Positions 26,042 through 34,822 of a stretch of DNA of 64,000 bases are shown piece after piece. This DNA is from Vogesella sp. LIG4 (GTDB taxonomy: Bacteria; Pseudomonadota; Gammaproteobacteria; Burkholderiales; Chromobacteriaceae). The stretch covers positions 1,373,215 through 1,437,214 of the forward strand of contig NZ_LT607802.1 in NCBI RefSeq assembly GCF_900090205.1. The letters are read 5' to 3'. A program made the translations under genes and the position numbers. Numbering within the stretch: the stretch's first letter is position 1; each line of letters begins with the position of its first letter. The notes below the pieces were generated by a model that ran no database searches, was not told where the DNA came from, and worked only from the letters and a program-made list of their open reading frames with translations.

Positions 26042-26707
26042 TTACTTGGCAGCCTCGGCAACGAAGATTTCCACCCGGCGGTTGGCCGCACGGCCATTCG
26101 GGGTGCCGTTGTCGGCGATAGGCTCATGCGAGCCACGGCCGTCGATGGCGATGCGGTTCATCGCTACGCCGTGCGCCACCAGGTATTCGCGCGTGGCCTT
26201 GGCGCGGTTCACCGACAGCGGGTTATTGATGGCATCGCTGCCGGTGTTGTCGGTGTGGCCGATGATGCGCACGGTGGTGACCGGGTTTTGCTGCAGGGTT
26301 ACGGCAAAGCGGTCCAGTACCGGGCGCAGGTTGGATTTGATGTCATAGCGGCCGCTGTCGAAGGAGACATCGCTGGGGATGTTCAGCTTCAGCTGGTTGT
26401 CGCTGGTCTGGCTGACGCTGACGCCGGTGCCCTGCGATGCCTGCTCCATGGCTTCCTTCTGTTTCTGCATGTGCTGCGACCACAGGTAGCCGCCGCCTGC
26501 GCCTACCGCGGCGCCGAGCACCGCACCGGTGGCGGCGCTGCGGCCGGAGTGGCCGCCGGCGGTCATTGCGCCCAGTACGGCGCCGACGCCGGCGCCAATC
26601 GCCGCACCGGTACCGGTGGTTTTCTGGGTTTCGTTCATATCGGCACAGCCGGCCAGGCTGGCGGCGGTGAAGGCAATGAGTACCAGGCTCAGAACGGGTT
26701 GTTTCAT
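26042..26707 (-). CDS. OmpA-family lipoprotein with glycine-zipper (YiaD-like)
   Basis: 221 residues. Lipobox LAGC (C21), then two glycine-rich GxxxG membrane-like stretches (about 33-75), a short linker and a C-terminal OmpA domain (about 105-215) with the peptidoglycan contacts in IGHTDNTGS and SVNRAKATREYL. Likely an outer-membrane lipoprotein that holds peptidoglycan. Its upstream region (26708-26930) shows no clear promoter and shares the gap with the divergent autotransporter gene. Confidence 0.9.
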   Translation of the reverse strand: MKQPVLSLVLIAFTAASLAGCADMNETQKTTGTGAAIGAGVGAVLGAMTAGGHSGRSAATGAVLGAAVGAGGGYLWSQHMQKQKEAMEQASQGTGVSVSQTSDNQLKLNIPSDVSFDSGRYDIKSNLRPVLDRFAVTLQQNPVTTVRIIGHTDNTGSDAINNPLSVNRAKATREYLVAHGVAMNRIAIDGRGSHEPIADNGTPNGRAANRRVEIFVAEAAK

Positions 26708-26936
26708 GATGGCTTCGACTCCTCGAAATAATGCTTGCTGTGGGGGGGCAACTGCCCGAGAGCAGCGTTGCTACAGGCATGTCGAACTGCTGGTACTCAA
26801 TATAGTTCCCGCATGTGGCAATGGCATGTAAGCGGATTGGGCCGTGACGGCGGCTGGCGGGCGCTTAAGCCACGGTTTTCTTTACTTTTTCTAGCTGCTT
26901 TGGCATGCTGCTGATTATAAATTTTTAACAATATGC

Positions 26937-26962
26937 TTCGGTGGCCGGCTGCTGCCACCGAA
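26937..26962 (+). repeat. Perfect hairpin just upstream of the riboswitch-like element
   Basis: TTCGGTGGC (26937-26945) and GCCACCGAA (26954-26962) with an 8-base loop. It follows an AT-rich stretch with a TATAAA (26916-26921) that could be a -10 box, so it probably lies at the very start of the autotransporter transcript. Confidence 0.7.
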
Positions 26963-27050
26963 CCGGCAAAACTGCGCGAAAGCCAGTGACGCAAAGCTTC
27001 CGGGCTCTGGATTTTTCTGTGCCAGCGGGGCTGCCCAGCCGACAGGCTGG
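26963..27050 (+). ncRNA. Candidate c-di-GMP-I (GEMM) riboswitch in the leader of the autotransporter protease
   Basis: The core matches the GEMM-I pattern: GGCAAA (26965-26970); a short stem ACTG/CAGT closed by GC-GAAA-GC (GAAA tetraloop at 26978-26981); GTGACGCAAAGCTTCCGG (26986-27003); a second stem CTGG/CCAG (27007-27010 and 27022-27025); then AGCGGGGCTGCC (27024-27035), fitting the conserved AGCGGGGYUNCC. The tetraloop-receptor side of the second stem is shorter than usual, and I could not settle the outer closing helix. A hairpin CCAGCC-GACA-GGCTGG (27035-27050) overlapping the 3' edge may be the expression platform. The start codon at 27091 is 40 bases downstream. Confidence 0.68.
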
Positions 27051-27090
27051 CCCGTCGTCCGACTTTTGCCTACCTACAGGACAACGGGTA

Positions 27091-29361
27091 ATGGCAAATC
27101 TTTCTGCATGCGGCCGCGTGACCATGCTCGCGCTGGCTGTGTCTGTGGCGTGTGCTGCATCGCAGCCGGCACTGGCCGCAAGCTACGCTCCCTGGCTTAC
27201 CCAGATCGGTCTGAACGATACCGTGGCTTCCGCCGCCAATTGGGGCTACGGCCAGGTGCTGGGCGTGGTGGACACCGGGGTAAGCGCCAGCAGCCCGGAG
27301 TTTGCCAGCGGGCAGGTTTCCAGGACGCTCAGCAGTTGTGCGGCGCTCAGCTTCAGTTGTTCCAATGGTTTCCAGGATGACAATGGCCACGGCACGGCGG
27401 TGGCCAGCATTGCCGCCGGCTACAAGACCATGCCGTTCACCGCTTCGGCTGGCGGCTACACGACCAAGGCCGGCAGCCTGATCGGCGTGGCACCGCTGGC
27501 GAATATCGTGGCGGAAAAGGTGCTGAACGCCCAGGGCAGCGCATATTCCACCGATGTGGCCAACGGGGTGCGCAAGGCGGCCGATGCCGGCGCCACGGTG
27601 ATCAACCTGTCGCTTACTTTCAACAACGACGCCGCCACGGTGCAGGCCATCAACTACGCGGCTGCCAAGGGCGCGTTCATTGTGTGGGCGGGGGGCAATA
27701 GTGCGGCCAACCTGCTGGGCGGCGCCAATACCAGCGGCCTGACCGACGTGGCCATCAAGCACCTGCTGTTTGCCGGCTCGGTGAACAGCCAGAGTGCGCT
27801 GTCCTCGTTCAGCAACAAGCCGGGCAGCGGGGCGCTGCTCAGCAGCAGCGGCGCCCGCACGGGGTATGCTTCGCGCTGGCTGATGGCGCCGGGCGAATCC
27901 ATCATCGCGCCGTATATCCTGGACAACAACAATCTGTACCTGTGGTCGGGCACCTCGATGTCCACGCCCATCGTCAGCGGCTCGCTGATGCTGCTGCAGA
28001 ACGCCTGGCCCATCCTGCGCACCAACGGTACTACCGCCGACCTGCTGCTGCTGACCGCCAAGGACCTGGGGTCGGCCGGGGTGGACAGCACTTATGGCAG
28101 CGGGCTGGTCAGCCTGCAGACCGCGTTCCAGCCCTATGGCGCGCTGACGGTTACCGGCGCCAACGGCAAGCCGGTGACAGTCAGCTCCCTGAGCGGCGCG
28201 ATGATCAGCAGTGGTGCGCTGGGCAACCTGAGCACGGTGAAATCGCAGCTGAGCGCCTATACCGCGTTCGACAGCTTTACCCGCAATTTCAGCGTCAACC
28301 TGTCTGGCCTGCTGACTTCGGTGACGGCGAAGGCCACGCTGAACCCGCTGCCGAGCAATACCTTCTCCGCACCCAAGGTGATGAAGCTGGCCGACGGCGC
28401 CGAGCTGGCTTACGCCAGCGAGAGCGTGGCCCTGCCGCGCATAGGGCAGGATTTCGGCTTTCAGGACAGTGGCAATCAGCCGCCGCTGGCCACCTTTGGC
28501 TACGCCATGTATGCCGGCCGCCAGGGGGATGTGATGGCGATGGGCTATGGCGCACCGGCGGCCTACGGTTTCAGCCGCGCGCTGTTCAATGACGACCTGA
28601 TGGCGCGCCAGGCGCTGGCCTTCGAGCAGGGCGCCATCGGCAACGTGGCGCAGGGTGGTTACCAGCTGAGCTATGGCAGCAAGCTGGGCAGTGCCCGGGT
28701 GGCGCTGTCGTACACCACGAATCAGCAGACCACAGGCAGCGATGCGGCCAACACCAGTAATGCCCAGTACAAGGTGGGGGTTTCCCTGCCGCTGGGAGAG
28801 AGCCTGCGTGCCGGCCTGAGCTATGGCGAGGTGAACGAGAGCAACGGCCTGCTGGGCAGCAGCTATGCGCAGAACGGCCTGCTGTCGCTGGGCGGCAACC
28901 ACAGCTCGGTAGTCGGCGCTTCGCTGGCCTACCGGCTGGATGCCAACTCCGGCCTGTTGCTGAACGCCGAGCTGGGGCATACCCGTGCCGCCCAGGGTAG
29001 CGGCCTGCTCAGCGAAACCAGCGCCATCGTCTCCAACGCGTTCGGTATTTCCTGGCTACGCCAGAACCTGCTCAACACGCAGGATCAGCTGTCGCTGTCG
29101 CTGACCCAGCCGCTGCGCGTGGCTTCCGGCCGGGTCGCCCTGCTGACCGCCAGTACCGATGCCGATGGCCGCCCGGTATACGGCAAGAGCTGGAGCAGCC
29201 TGGCGCCGAGCGGGCGCGAAATGGACCTCACCCTGGCGTACACCACGCCGCTGCACAAGAGCGGTGTGCTGCAGTGGCAGGCCGGCTACCAGAAAGATGC
29301 CGGCAACAGCAGCGGCAACAACCGCGGGGTGCTGGGCATGAACTGGAAGAACAGCTTCTAA
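27091..29361 (+). CDS. Autotransporter subtilisin-like serine protease (S8 family)
   Basis: 756 residues. Signal peptide ending near QPALAA, then a subtilase domain (about 30-370) with a complete triad: Asp in VVDTGV, His in DNGHGTAVAS, Ser in GTSMSTPIVSG. The C-terminal 250 residues have the alternating pattern of an autotransporter beta-barrel and end in phenylalanine (NWKNSF), as outer-membrane barrels do. Start chosen at 27091 (MANLSACGRVTM), which begins the signal peptide; the open frame further upstream overlaps the riboswitch-like leader. Substrate unknown; surface proteolysis is expected. Leader control suggests c-di-GMP regulation. Confidence 0.88.
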   Translation: MANLSACGRVTMLALAVSVACAASQPALAASYAPWLTQIGLNDTVASAANWGYGQVLGVVDTGVSASSPEFASGQVSRTLSSCAALSFSCSNGFQDDNGHGTAVASIAAGYKTMPFTASAGGYTTKAGSLIGVAPLANIVAEKVLNAQGSAYSTDVANGVRKAADAGATVINLSLTFNNDAATVQAINYAAAKGAFIVWAGGNSAANLLGGANTSGLTDVAIKHLLFAGSVNSQSALSSFSNKPGSGALLSSSGARTGYASRWLMAPGESIIAPYILDNNNLYLWSGTSMSTPIVSGSLMLLQNAWPILRTNGTTADLLLLTAKDLGSAGVDSTYGSGLVSLQTAFQPYGALTVTGANGKPVTVSSLSGAMISSGALGNLSTVKSQLSAYTAFDSFTRNFSVNLSGLLTSVTAKATLNPLPSNTFSAPKVMKLADGAELAYASESVALPRIGQDFGFQDSGNQPPLATFGYAMYAGRQGDVMAMGYGAPAAYGFSRALFNDDLMARQALAFEQGAIGNVAQGGYQLSYGSKLGSARVALSYTTNQQTTGSDAANTSNAQYKVGVSLPLGESLRAGLSYGEVNESNGLLGSSYAQNGLLSLGGNHSSVVGASLAYRLDANSGLLLNAELGHTRAAQGSGLLSETSAIVSNAFGISWLRQNLLNTQDQLSLSLTQPLRVASGRVALLTASTDADGRPVYGKSWSSLAPSGREMDLTLAYTTPLHKSGVLQWQAGYQKDAGNSSGNNRGVLGMNWKNSF

Positions 29362-29380
29362 GTGCCTGCACGTTGGCCGC

Positions 29381-29416
29381 AAGCCCGCCGCGCTGTTCGC
29401 GCCGCGGGCTTTTTTG
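29381..29416 (+). terminator. Terminator after the autotransporter gene
   Basis: AAGCCCGC (29381-29388) pairs with GCGGGCTT (29404-29411) around an inner CGCG/CGCG; T-run to 29415. A dispersed-word copy (29372-29381) abuts the left arm. Confidence 0.9.
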
Positions 29417-29497
29417 CGGCCGCTGGCAGGTTTGCCGGCTGGCATTCCGGCCCGACTGCCGCTAATTTGCAGACAACCTGTTACCAAGCCGCTGCCC

Positions 29498-30256
29498 ATG
29501 TTCATCGATACCCACCTGCATCTGGATGCTGCCGAATTTTCCCCCAACCGTGCCGAGTTATGGCAGGCTGCGCGCCTCGCCGGCGTGTCGCAGGCCATTG
29601 TGCCGGCGGTGAGTGCGGCCAACTTTGCCATGGTCCGGCAGATGCGCGACGAGTTCGGCGTGGCGGTGGCCTACGGCCTGCATCCGATGTACCTGGCCGA
29701 GCACACCGATGCGCACCTGGAGTTGCTGGCGGACTACCTGCAGCGCGAACGCCCGGTGGCGGTGGGCGAGTGCGGGCTGGACCTGTTCGTGCCCGGGCTG
29801 GACCCGCTGCGGCAGGAGCAACTGTTGCTGGCGCAACTGCGGCTGGCGCGGCGCTTCGAGCTGCCGGTGATCCTGCATGTGCGTCGCGCGCAGGACCAGG
29901 TTCTCAAGTGCCTGCGGCAGGTGCCGGTGCGCGGCGGGGTGGCGCATGCCTTCAATGGCAGCGCGCAGCAGGCCGAGGCGTTCATCAAGCTGGGGTTCTG
30001 CCTGGGCTTTGGCGGGGCGATGACCTATCAGGGCTCGCAGCGCATCCGGCGGCTGGCCGCCAGCCTGCCCATGTCCGCCATCGTGCTGGAAACCGATGGC
30101 CCGGACATTCCGCCGGAATGGGCGCAGGGGCAGCCCAATGCGCCGGCCAACCTGGCGCGTATCGCCGGGGTGCTGGCGGTGTTGCGGAATATGTCTGTAG
30201 CGGATATCGCGCAGGAAACCAGTGCCAACGCCCGGCGAATGTTTGTCGATTTGTAA
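29498..30256 (+). CDS. TatD family metal-dependent hydrolase
   Basis: 252-residue TIM-barrel deoxyribonuclease-type hydrolase. Metal ligands are seen in DTHLHLD (D4, H6, H8), the glutamate in VGECGLDL, HVRRA and HAFNGS, and the terminal aspartate in LETDGPDIP. Family members include TatD (3'-5' exonuclease) and YcfH/YjjV; the subgroup cannot be settled by eye. Start at 29498 is fixed by the conserved MFIDTHLHLD. It is not linked to the tat genes. Confidence 0.9.
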   Translation: MFIDTHLHLDAAEFSPNRAELWQAARLAGVSQAIVPAVSAANFAMVRQMRDEFGVAVAYGLHPMYLAEHTDAHLELLADYLQRERPVAVGECGLDLFVPGLDPLRQEQLLLAQLRLARRFELPVILHVRRAQDQVLKCLRQVPVRGGVAHAFNGSAQQAEAFIKLGFCLGFGGAMTYQGSQRIRRLAASLPMSAIVLETDGPDIPPEWAQGQPNAPANLARIAGVLAVLRNMSVADIAQETSANARRMFVDL

Positions 30257-30322
30257 CTCCGCATTGCTTAAATTTTAAGGAGGTTGGCCAGTTTCTGGCC
30301 ACATTCTCCACCGGGAGGAATC

Positions 30323-31954
30323 ATGTTCAAGCACGTCTATTTATCAACCCGCATCGTGGCCGGTTTTGCCGCGCTGGTGCTGCTGCTGCTGTTTGTCGCC
30401 ATCAGCGGCGTGAGCGTGCTGCATCAGGCCGGGAACAGTTTCCAGAACGTGGTGGAGGGCAGGCTGCAGTTCAGCAATGGCGTGCAGTCGCTGCGTGCCG
30501 ATATGGGCAACCTGCGCCGCTTCGAGAAAGATACCTTCATCAACCTGGCGGATGCCGGCAAGCGCAACGACTACATCGCCAAGTGGGGCGACAGCCTGAA
30601 CACGGCGCGCAGCCACCTGCAGGAGGCGGACAAGTTCGCCGACAGCGACAGCCGCGCGCAGATCCAGACACTGAACCAGGCGCTGGGCAATTACGAGCAG
30701 GGCTTCAAGACGGTAACCGGGCAGATTGCCGCTGGTACGGTGGGTAGCACGCTGGATGCCAACAAGGCGATGGGGCCGTTCAAGAGCGCCATCCACAGCA
30801 TGGAAGCGCTGACCCAGCACCTGGTGGATTCGGCGGTAGCCGGCGCCCGAACCGACGAGCAGGGCGCCATGGCCGCCATTGCCGCGTCCACCCGGCTGCT
30901 GCTGATTGTCAGCGGCGTGGGCGTGCTGCTGGCAGTGGCCATTGCGGCGGGTATCGTGCAGTCGATCCGCCAGCCGCTGCAGCAGATTACCCAGCGGGTG
31001 GAGCAGCTGGCGGCCAGCCGCGATCTGCGTGACCAGCTGCCGGACTACGGCCGCAACGAGATCGGCCGCGTGGCGCAGGCGCTGAACACCCTGCTGACAT
31101 CGGTGCGGGAGCTGATTGGTGAGTCGCGCCAGCATTCGGAACGGCTGGTGCATGCCGCCGACCAGTTGTCCGGCGTCAGCCAGAATATTTCCGGCGCGGC
31201 GGCCAACCAGTCACAGGCGGCCTCCGCCTGTGCCGCGGCCATCGAGCAGCTTACCGTCAGCGTGACTGTGATGGCGGACAGCGCCCAGGGCGTGGAACAG
31301 CAGGTGCGCGGCGCCGCCGGCGCGGCCGAGCAGGGGGCCGAGCTGGCTGGTACCGCGGCGCGGCAGATCCAGCACATCGCCGACAATATCAGCAATACCG
31401 GCACGGCTATCGACAGCCTCAACCAGCGCTCAGGCGAAATCGGCAACATTGTCGGCGTGATCCACGATATTGCCGATCAGACCAACCTGCTGGCGCTGAA
31501 TGCGGCTATCGAGGCGGCGCGCGCCGGGGAATCCGGCCGCGGCTTTGCGGTGGTGGCGGACGAAGTGCGCAAGCTGGCCGAGCGCACCAGCCAGGCCACG
31601 GCGGAGATTGCACAGCGCATCCAGGGCGTGCAGGCGGATACCAACGCCGCTCACCGCGCCATGCAGCAGGCCGGCGAGTTGGTGGCGGCCGGGGTGGAGG
31701 ATACCGGCCGTGTGGTGCAGGCCTTGCAGCAGATTCGCATGTCGTCGCTGGATTCGGTGCACAAGGTGGCGGAAATGGCCGCGGCGGTGCAGGAACAGGG
31801 CGTGGCCAGCCAGGATATCGCGCGCAGCATGGAGCAGATTGCGCAGATGAACGACCGTACCAGCCTGTCGGTACGCGAATCCGCCGATCTGGCCGGCGGC
31901 CTGAAGCAGCAGGCGGGCGAGCTGGATGTCAGCATCACGCGCTTCACGGTGTGA
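30323..31954 (+). CDS. Methyl-accepting chemotaxis protein, 4-helix-bundle sensor type
   Basis: 543-residue transmembrane chemoreceptor. TM1 about 10-33, a periplasmic helical bundle (about 35-188) without Cache motifs, TM2 about 192-212, HAMP (about 213-265) and a cytoplasmic signalling domain whose hairpin tip reads [21 protein letters not shown]. Start at 30323 follows GGGAGGA closely. No CheA-docking partner genes lie nearby, so this is an orphan receptor. Ligand unknown. Confidence 0.92.
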   Translation: MFKHVYLSTRIVAGFAALVLLLLFVAISGVSVLHQAGNSFQNVVEGRLQFSNGVQSLRADMGNLRRFEKDTFINLADAGKRNDYIAKWGDSLNTARSHLQEADKFADSDSRAQIQTLNQALGNYEQGFKTVTGQIAAGTVGSTLDANKAMGPFKSAIHSMEALTQHLVDSAVAGARTDEQGAMAAIAASTRLLLIVSGVGVLLAVAIAAGIVQSIRQPLQQITQRVEQLAASRDLRDQLPDYGRNEIGRVAQALNTLLTSVRELIGESRQHSERLVHAADQLSGVSQNISGAAANQSQAASACAAAIEQLTVSVTVMADSAQGVEQQVRGAAGAAEQGAELAGTAARQIQHIADNISNTGTAIDSLNQRSGEIGNIVGVIHDIADQTNLLALNAAIEAARAGESGRGFAVVADEVRKLAERTSQATAEIAQRIQGVQADTNAAHRAMQQAGELVAAGVEDTGRVVQALQQIRMSSLDSVHKVAEMAAAVQEQGVASQDIARSMEQIAQMNDRTSLSVRESADLAGGLKQQAGELDVSITRFTV

Positions 31955-32003
31955 TGCCGGGCAACGGCGTATCCGCTAGCGGAGTGGTGGCGTAACAATG
32001 CAA

Positions 32004-32029
32004 AAAGGCCGGTCATCAGACCGGCCTTT
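32004..32029. terminator. Bidirectional terminator between the chemoreceptor and the TolC-OmpA gene
   Basis: AAAGGCCGGTC (32004-32014), ATCA loop, GACCGGCCTTT (32019-32029), perfect 11-bp stem. Confidence 0.93.
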
Positions 32030-32056
32030 GTGTTTGCACTGCCTTGAGTGGCCAGC

Positions 32057-33943
32057 TTAAGGGTTGCTGGCTTCAGGCAACATCTTCTTCGGCTTCTTGG
32101 CCTTGACGGACTTGATCTTCTTGCTTGCCATCGGCACGGCCGGGCCGGCGTTGTCCTGGATCACCACAACCACGCGACGGTGGGTCGGATCGGTCGGCGC
32201 CAGGTTCGGCAGCAGGTGGGTACTGCCATAGCCTTCGTTATCCAGACGGCTGGCCGGAATACCCTTGGTTACCAGGTAGTCGCGTACAGCCTGCGCGCGG
32301 CGCTTGGACAGGTCCAGGTTGTGGTTGAAGCCACCGGTGGTGTCGGTATGGCCTTCAACACGGAAGTGCTTGTTGGCCATTTCCGGCATGCTCAGCGTGG
32401 TTGCCAGCTGATCCAGTGCCGGCAGGCTTTCCGGACGCAGCTTGGCGGAATCCAGGTCGAACTGCACCTGTACCCGTACGGTTACGTCCTTCTGCAGCGG
32501 CGCCGGCTTGGTGTTGGCCACCACCGGGGCGGTCAGGCTCTGTGCCGGAATCTTGTTCTTGTCCAGCGTGGTCGGCGCGGTGTAGTCGGTCGGGCAGCTC
32601 GGGTAGGTCAGGTCATCCACCTTATTCAGGTCGCTGTCCTGCGGCATGATCTGCAGCGCCTGCAGCAGACGGCCGGATTCGGCCATCACGCGGTAGGTGG
32701 CCAGTTCCTGGTTCATCTCGCCATTGAGCTGTTCACGCTTGGCATCGAACACTTCGTTTTCGCTGTCCAGCAAGTCAAGCAGGGTGCGCTGGCCGATGTC
32801 GAACTGGGCGCGGTAGGCATCGCGCGCCTTCTCGGTGGAGATGGCGTGCTGGCGCAGGGCATCCAGCTGGCTGGTGATTTTCACCACATCGTTGTCGGCA
32901 ATGCTCACCTGCTGGCGCATGTCGCGGCAGGCCTTCACGCCCAGCGCCTCGGCTTCGCCCAGGTGCTCGGTGGCGGAACGCAGGCGCGCACGGTCGGCAC
33001 CGCCACGCAGCAGGTTCATGCTCACTACCAGTTCCACCGCGGTATCGCGGTAGTTGTTGTTCAGACCCTGGTAGTTGGAGGTTTCCAGGTGGTTGGCACG
33101 CAGGTCAACGCGCGGCGAGAAGGCACCCTTGCGCACGTTGATATCGTGCTCGGCGGCGCGGTAGAACGAGCGTGCGGCCAACAGCGACGGGTTGTTCTTG
33201 TCGGCCAGCGGCATCAGTTCGTTGCTGTTCGGCACCATGCCCAGGTCCAGGGCCGGCAGTACCAGCTCCTGCGGCGGCGGCGAGCCCATGATGCGCTCGT
33301 AGCGGGCGGACACATCATGCAGGTTGGACATCTCGTTGATCAGGTTGGACTCGGCCAGACCCAGACGGCCGTTGATCTGTTCCAGGTCCACGCGGCGGCC
33401 CACACCCTGCGACACGCGCTGCAGGATCTGCTCGTAGATGCCCTTGTGGATGGCGTAGTTTTCCTGGGCGATTTCCACCAGCTTGCTGTAGCGCACCACG
33501 TCGATGAAGGCACGTACCGCTTCCAGACCCTGTGCCTCGGCGGCGGCAAGGTACTCGTAGTAGCGGCCGCGGGCGGTATAGTCCATCTGCTTAAGTTGGT
33601 TGACGGTTTGGAAACCCTGGAATAGGTTTTGAGTCAGGGTTGCCTGGTAGCCGTGACGGTCGAAGCTGGTATCGGTCGCGGTGGTCGCATTGATCGGGTT
33701 GCGCAGGTTCTCGTGGCCGGTGGTGTAGCTGATATCCGCGGTCGGGAAGAAATCGGCGCGTGCAATGCCCTTGTCTTCGACGCTGGAGCGGAAGGCGTAC
33801 CATTTCATGCCTACTTCCGGGTTGCTCTTCACGGTTTCCATGACGGCGTCCTTGAGATCAAGGGCGTGGGAAATGGCTGGCACGGTCATAGCCATCAATG
33901 CCATTAGCGTATAACCGTGCAGATATTTACGACGAAAGTTCAT
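32057..33943 (-). CDS. TolC-family outer-membrane channel fused to a C-terminal OmpA domain (LapE-like)
   Basis: 628 residues. A signal peptide (about 1-27) is followed by a TolC/OEP region with two helical repeats (about 28-455), then a proline/lysine linker and an OmpA peptidoglycan-binding domain (about 490-600) with VEGHTDTTGG and LDLSKRRAQAVRDYL. A Lys-rich tail ends the protein. TolC proteins usually stop after the channel, so this channel seems built to anchor itself to the cell wall. It is divergent from lapG-lapD, making it the probable outer-membrane exit and holding site for the adhesin. Some RTX-adhesin operons carry a separate OmpA-like gene, which this fusion could replace. Confidence 0.9.
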   Translation of the reverse strand: MNFRRKYLHGYTLMALMAMTVPAISHALDLKDAVMETVKSNPEVGMKWYAFRSSVEDKGIARADFFPTADISYTTGHENLRNPINATTATDTSFDRHGYQATLTQNLFQGFQTVNQLKQMDYTARGRYYEYLAAAEAQGLEAVRAFIDVVRYSKLVEIAQENYAIHKGIYEQILQRVSQGVGRRVDLEQINGRLGLAESNLINEMSNLHDVSARYERIMGSPPPQELVLPALDLGMVPNSNELMPLADKNNPSLLAARSFYRAAEHDINVRKGAFSPRVDLRANHLETSNYQGLNNNYRDTAVELVVSMNLLRGGADRARLRSATEHLGEAEALGVKACRDMRQQVSIADNDVVKITSQLDALRQHAISTEKARDAYRAQFDIGQRTLLDLLDSENEVFDAKREQLNGEMNQELATYRVMAESGRLLQALQIMPQDSDLNKVDDLTYPSCPTDYTAPTTLDKNKIPAQSLTAPVVANTKPAPLQKDVTVRVQVQFDLDSAKLRPESLPALDQLATTLSMPEMANKHFRVEGHTDTTGGFNHNLDLSKRRAQAVRDYLVTKGIPASRLDNEGYGSTHLLPNLAPTDPTHRRVVVVIQDNAGPAVPMASKKIKSVKAKKPKKMLPEASNP

Positions 33944-34017
33944 GATAGCCTCGCGTTTGCCTTGAGATTATGAAGTGTTTGGTTCGAAGTATTTTAAATA
34001 TAACCTATAGTAGATGA

Positions 34018-34046
34018 ATTCTCTAAACTGCGTATTGCAGTGTCAA
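34018..34046 (-). promoter_or_regulatory. Candidate promoter of the TolC-OmpA gene with a dyad in its spacer
   Basis: On the minus strand TTGACA (complement of 34041-34046), a 17-base spacer, then GAGAAT (complement of 34018-34023). A perfect dyad ACTGC-gtatt-GCAGT (34027-34041) lies between them, a natural repressor position. The start codon is about 75 bases further. Confidence 0.5.
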
Positions 34047-34064
34047 GTAAAAAGATAAGACGTT

Positions 34065-34811
34065 GTGGTAAGTACAACGGTGTTTTTACAGGCCACCACC
34101 CGTATGCTTGGTATAGAAGCTTTACAAAAGTTTGCAGTGACTTTTGCTGACCGGCGCTGGCGGTGGGGCTGGTTGCTGCTCGTCTGCAGCATCCTGCTGA
34201 CGCTTGCCGGCGTGGGGGTGGCCAGCGTGACAGCCGAGCGCGCCGAGCAGTTGTACGGGCCGCAGGTGCTGCGAATCTATCGAGATTGGTTACAACTGGT
34301 GCTGAAGTTGGGCAAGGAGCCCAGCGAGGACGTGAAGGTGCGCGAGGTCAACCAGTTCTTTAATCAGCGTTTACGCTATGTTGAAGATATCGTGCTGTGG
34401 AAGCAGGAGGATTACTGGGCGACGCCGCTGGAGGCCATGAGCAAGGGCGGTGGCGACTGCGAGGACTACGCCTTTGCCAAGTACTTCACGCTGAAGGAGC
34501 TGGGCATTGCACCGCAGAAACTGCGCATGATTTACGTCAAGGCCCGCATTGGCGGCCCGAACAGCCCGATCACCCAGGCGCACATGGTGCTGGCGTACTA
34601 TCCGACCGCCACGGCGGAGCCGCTGGTGCTGGACAGCCTGCTGACCAGCATCCTGCCGGCCTCGCAGCGCAGCGACCTGCAACCGGTGTTCAGTTTCAAT
34701 GCCGAGGGCATCTGGGTGGGTAACAGTGCGGCGCCGAATGCCAGTGCCGACCGCCTGACGCGCTGGCGGCAACTGATAGATAAAATGAAGGCAGAAGGTT
34801 TTATCAATTGA
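34065..34811 (+). CDS. lapG: LapG-type periplasmic cysteine protease (transglutaminase-like)
   Basis: Cleaves the retention module of a LapA-type adhesin when freed by LapD. 248 residues: a membrane-spanning or signal segment (about 35-55) then the protease domain. The catalytic triad C132 (GGGDCEDYAFAKYF), H173 (QAHMVLAYY) and D190 (LVLDSLL) is complete, and the acidic residues E133-D134 match the calcium site known in LapG. GTG at 34065 or ATG at 34104 could be the start. lapD follows 11 bases later. The adhesin at 16840 carries a matching AAAG site. Confidence 0.93.
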   Translation: MVSTTVFLQATTRMLGIEALQKFAVTFADRRWRWGWLLLVCSILLTLAGVGVASVTAERAEQLYGPQVLRIYRDWLQLVLKLGKEPSEDVKVREVNQFFNQRLRYVEDIVLWKQEDYWATPLEAMSKGGGDCEDYAFAKYFTLKELGIAPQKLRMIYVKARIGGPNSPITQAHMVLAYYPTATAEPLVLDSLLTSILPASQRSDLQPVFSFNAEGIWVGNSAAPNASADRLTRWRQLIDKMKAEGFIN

Positions 34812-34822
34812 GACAGGCTAAA

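Noticed and set aside
26897..26920. A sigma-54-like site (TTGGCATG...GATTAT) before the autotransporter
   Set aside because: The -24 half is partly right but the invariant GC of the -12 element is missing.
29498..30256. Linking tatD to the tatABC genes as part of the Tat pathway
   Set aside because: TatD-family proteins are nucleases or hydrolases, and this gene is 17 kb from tatABC.
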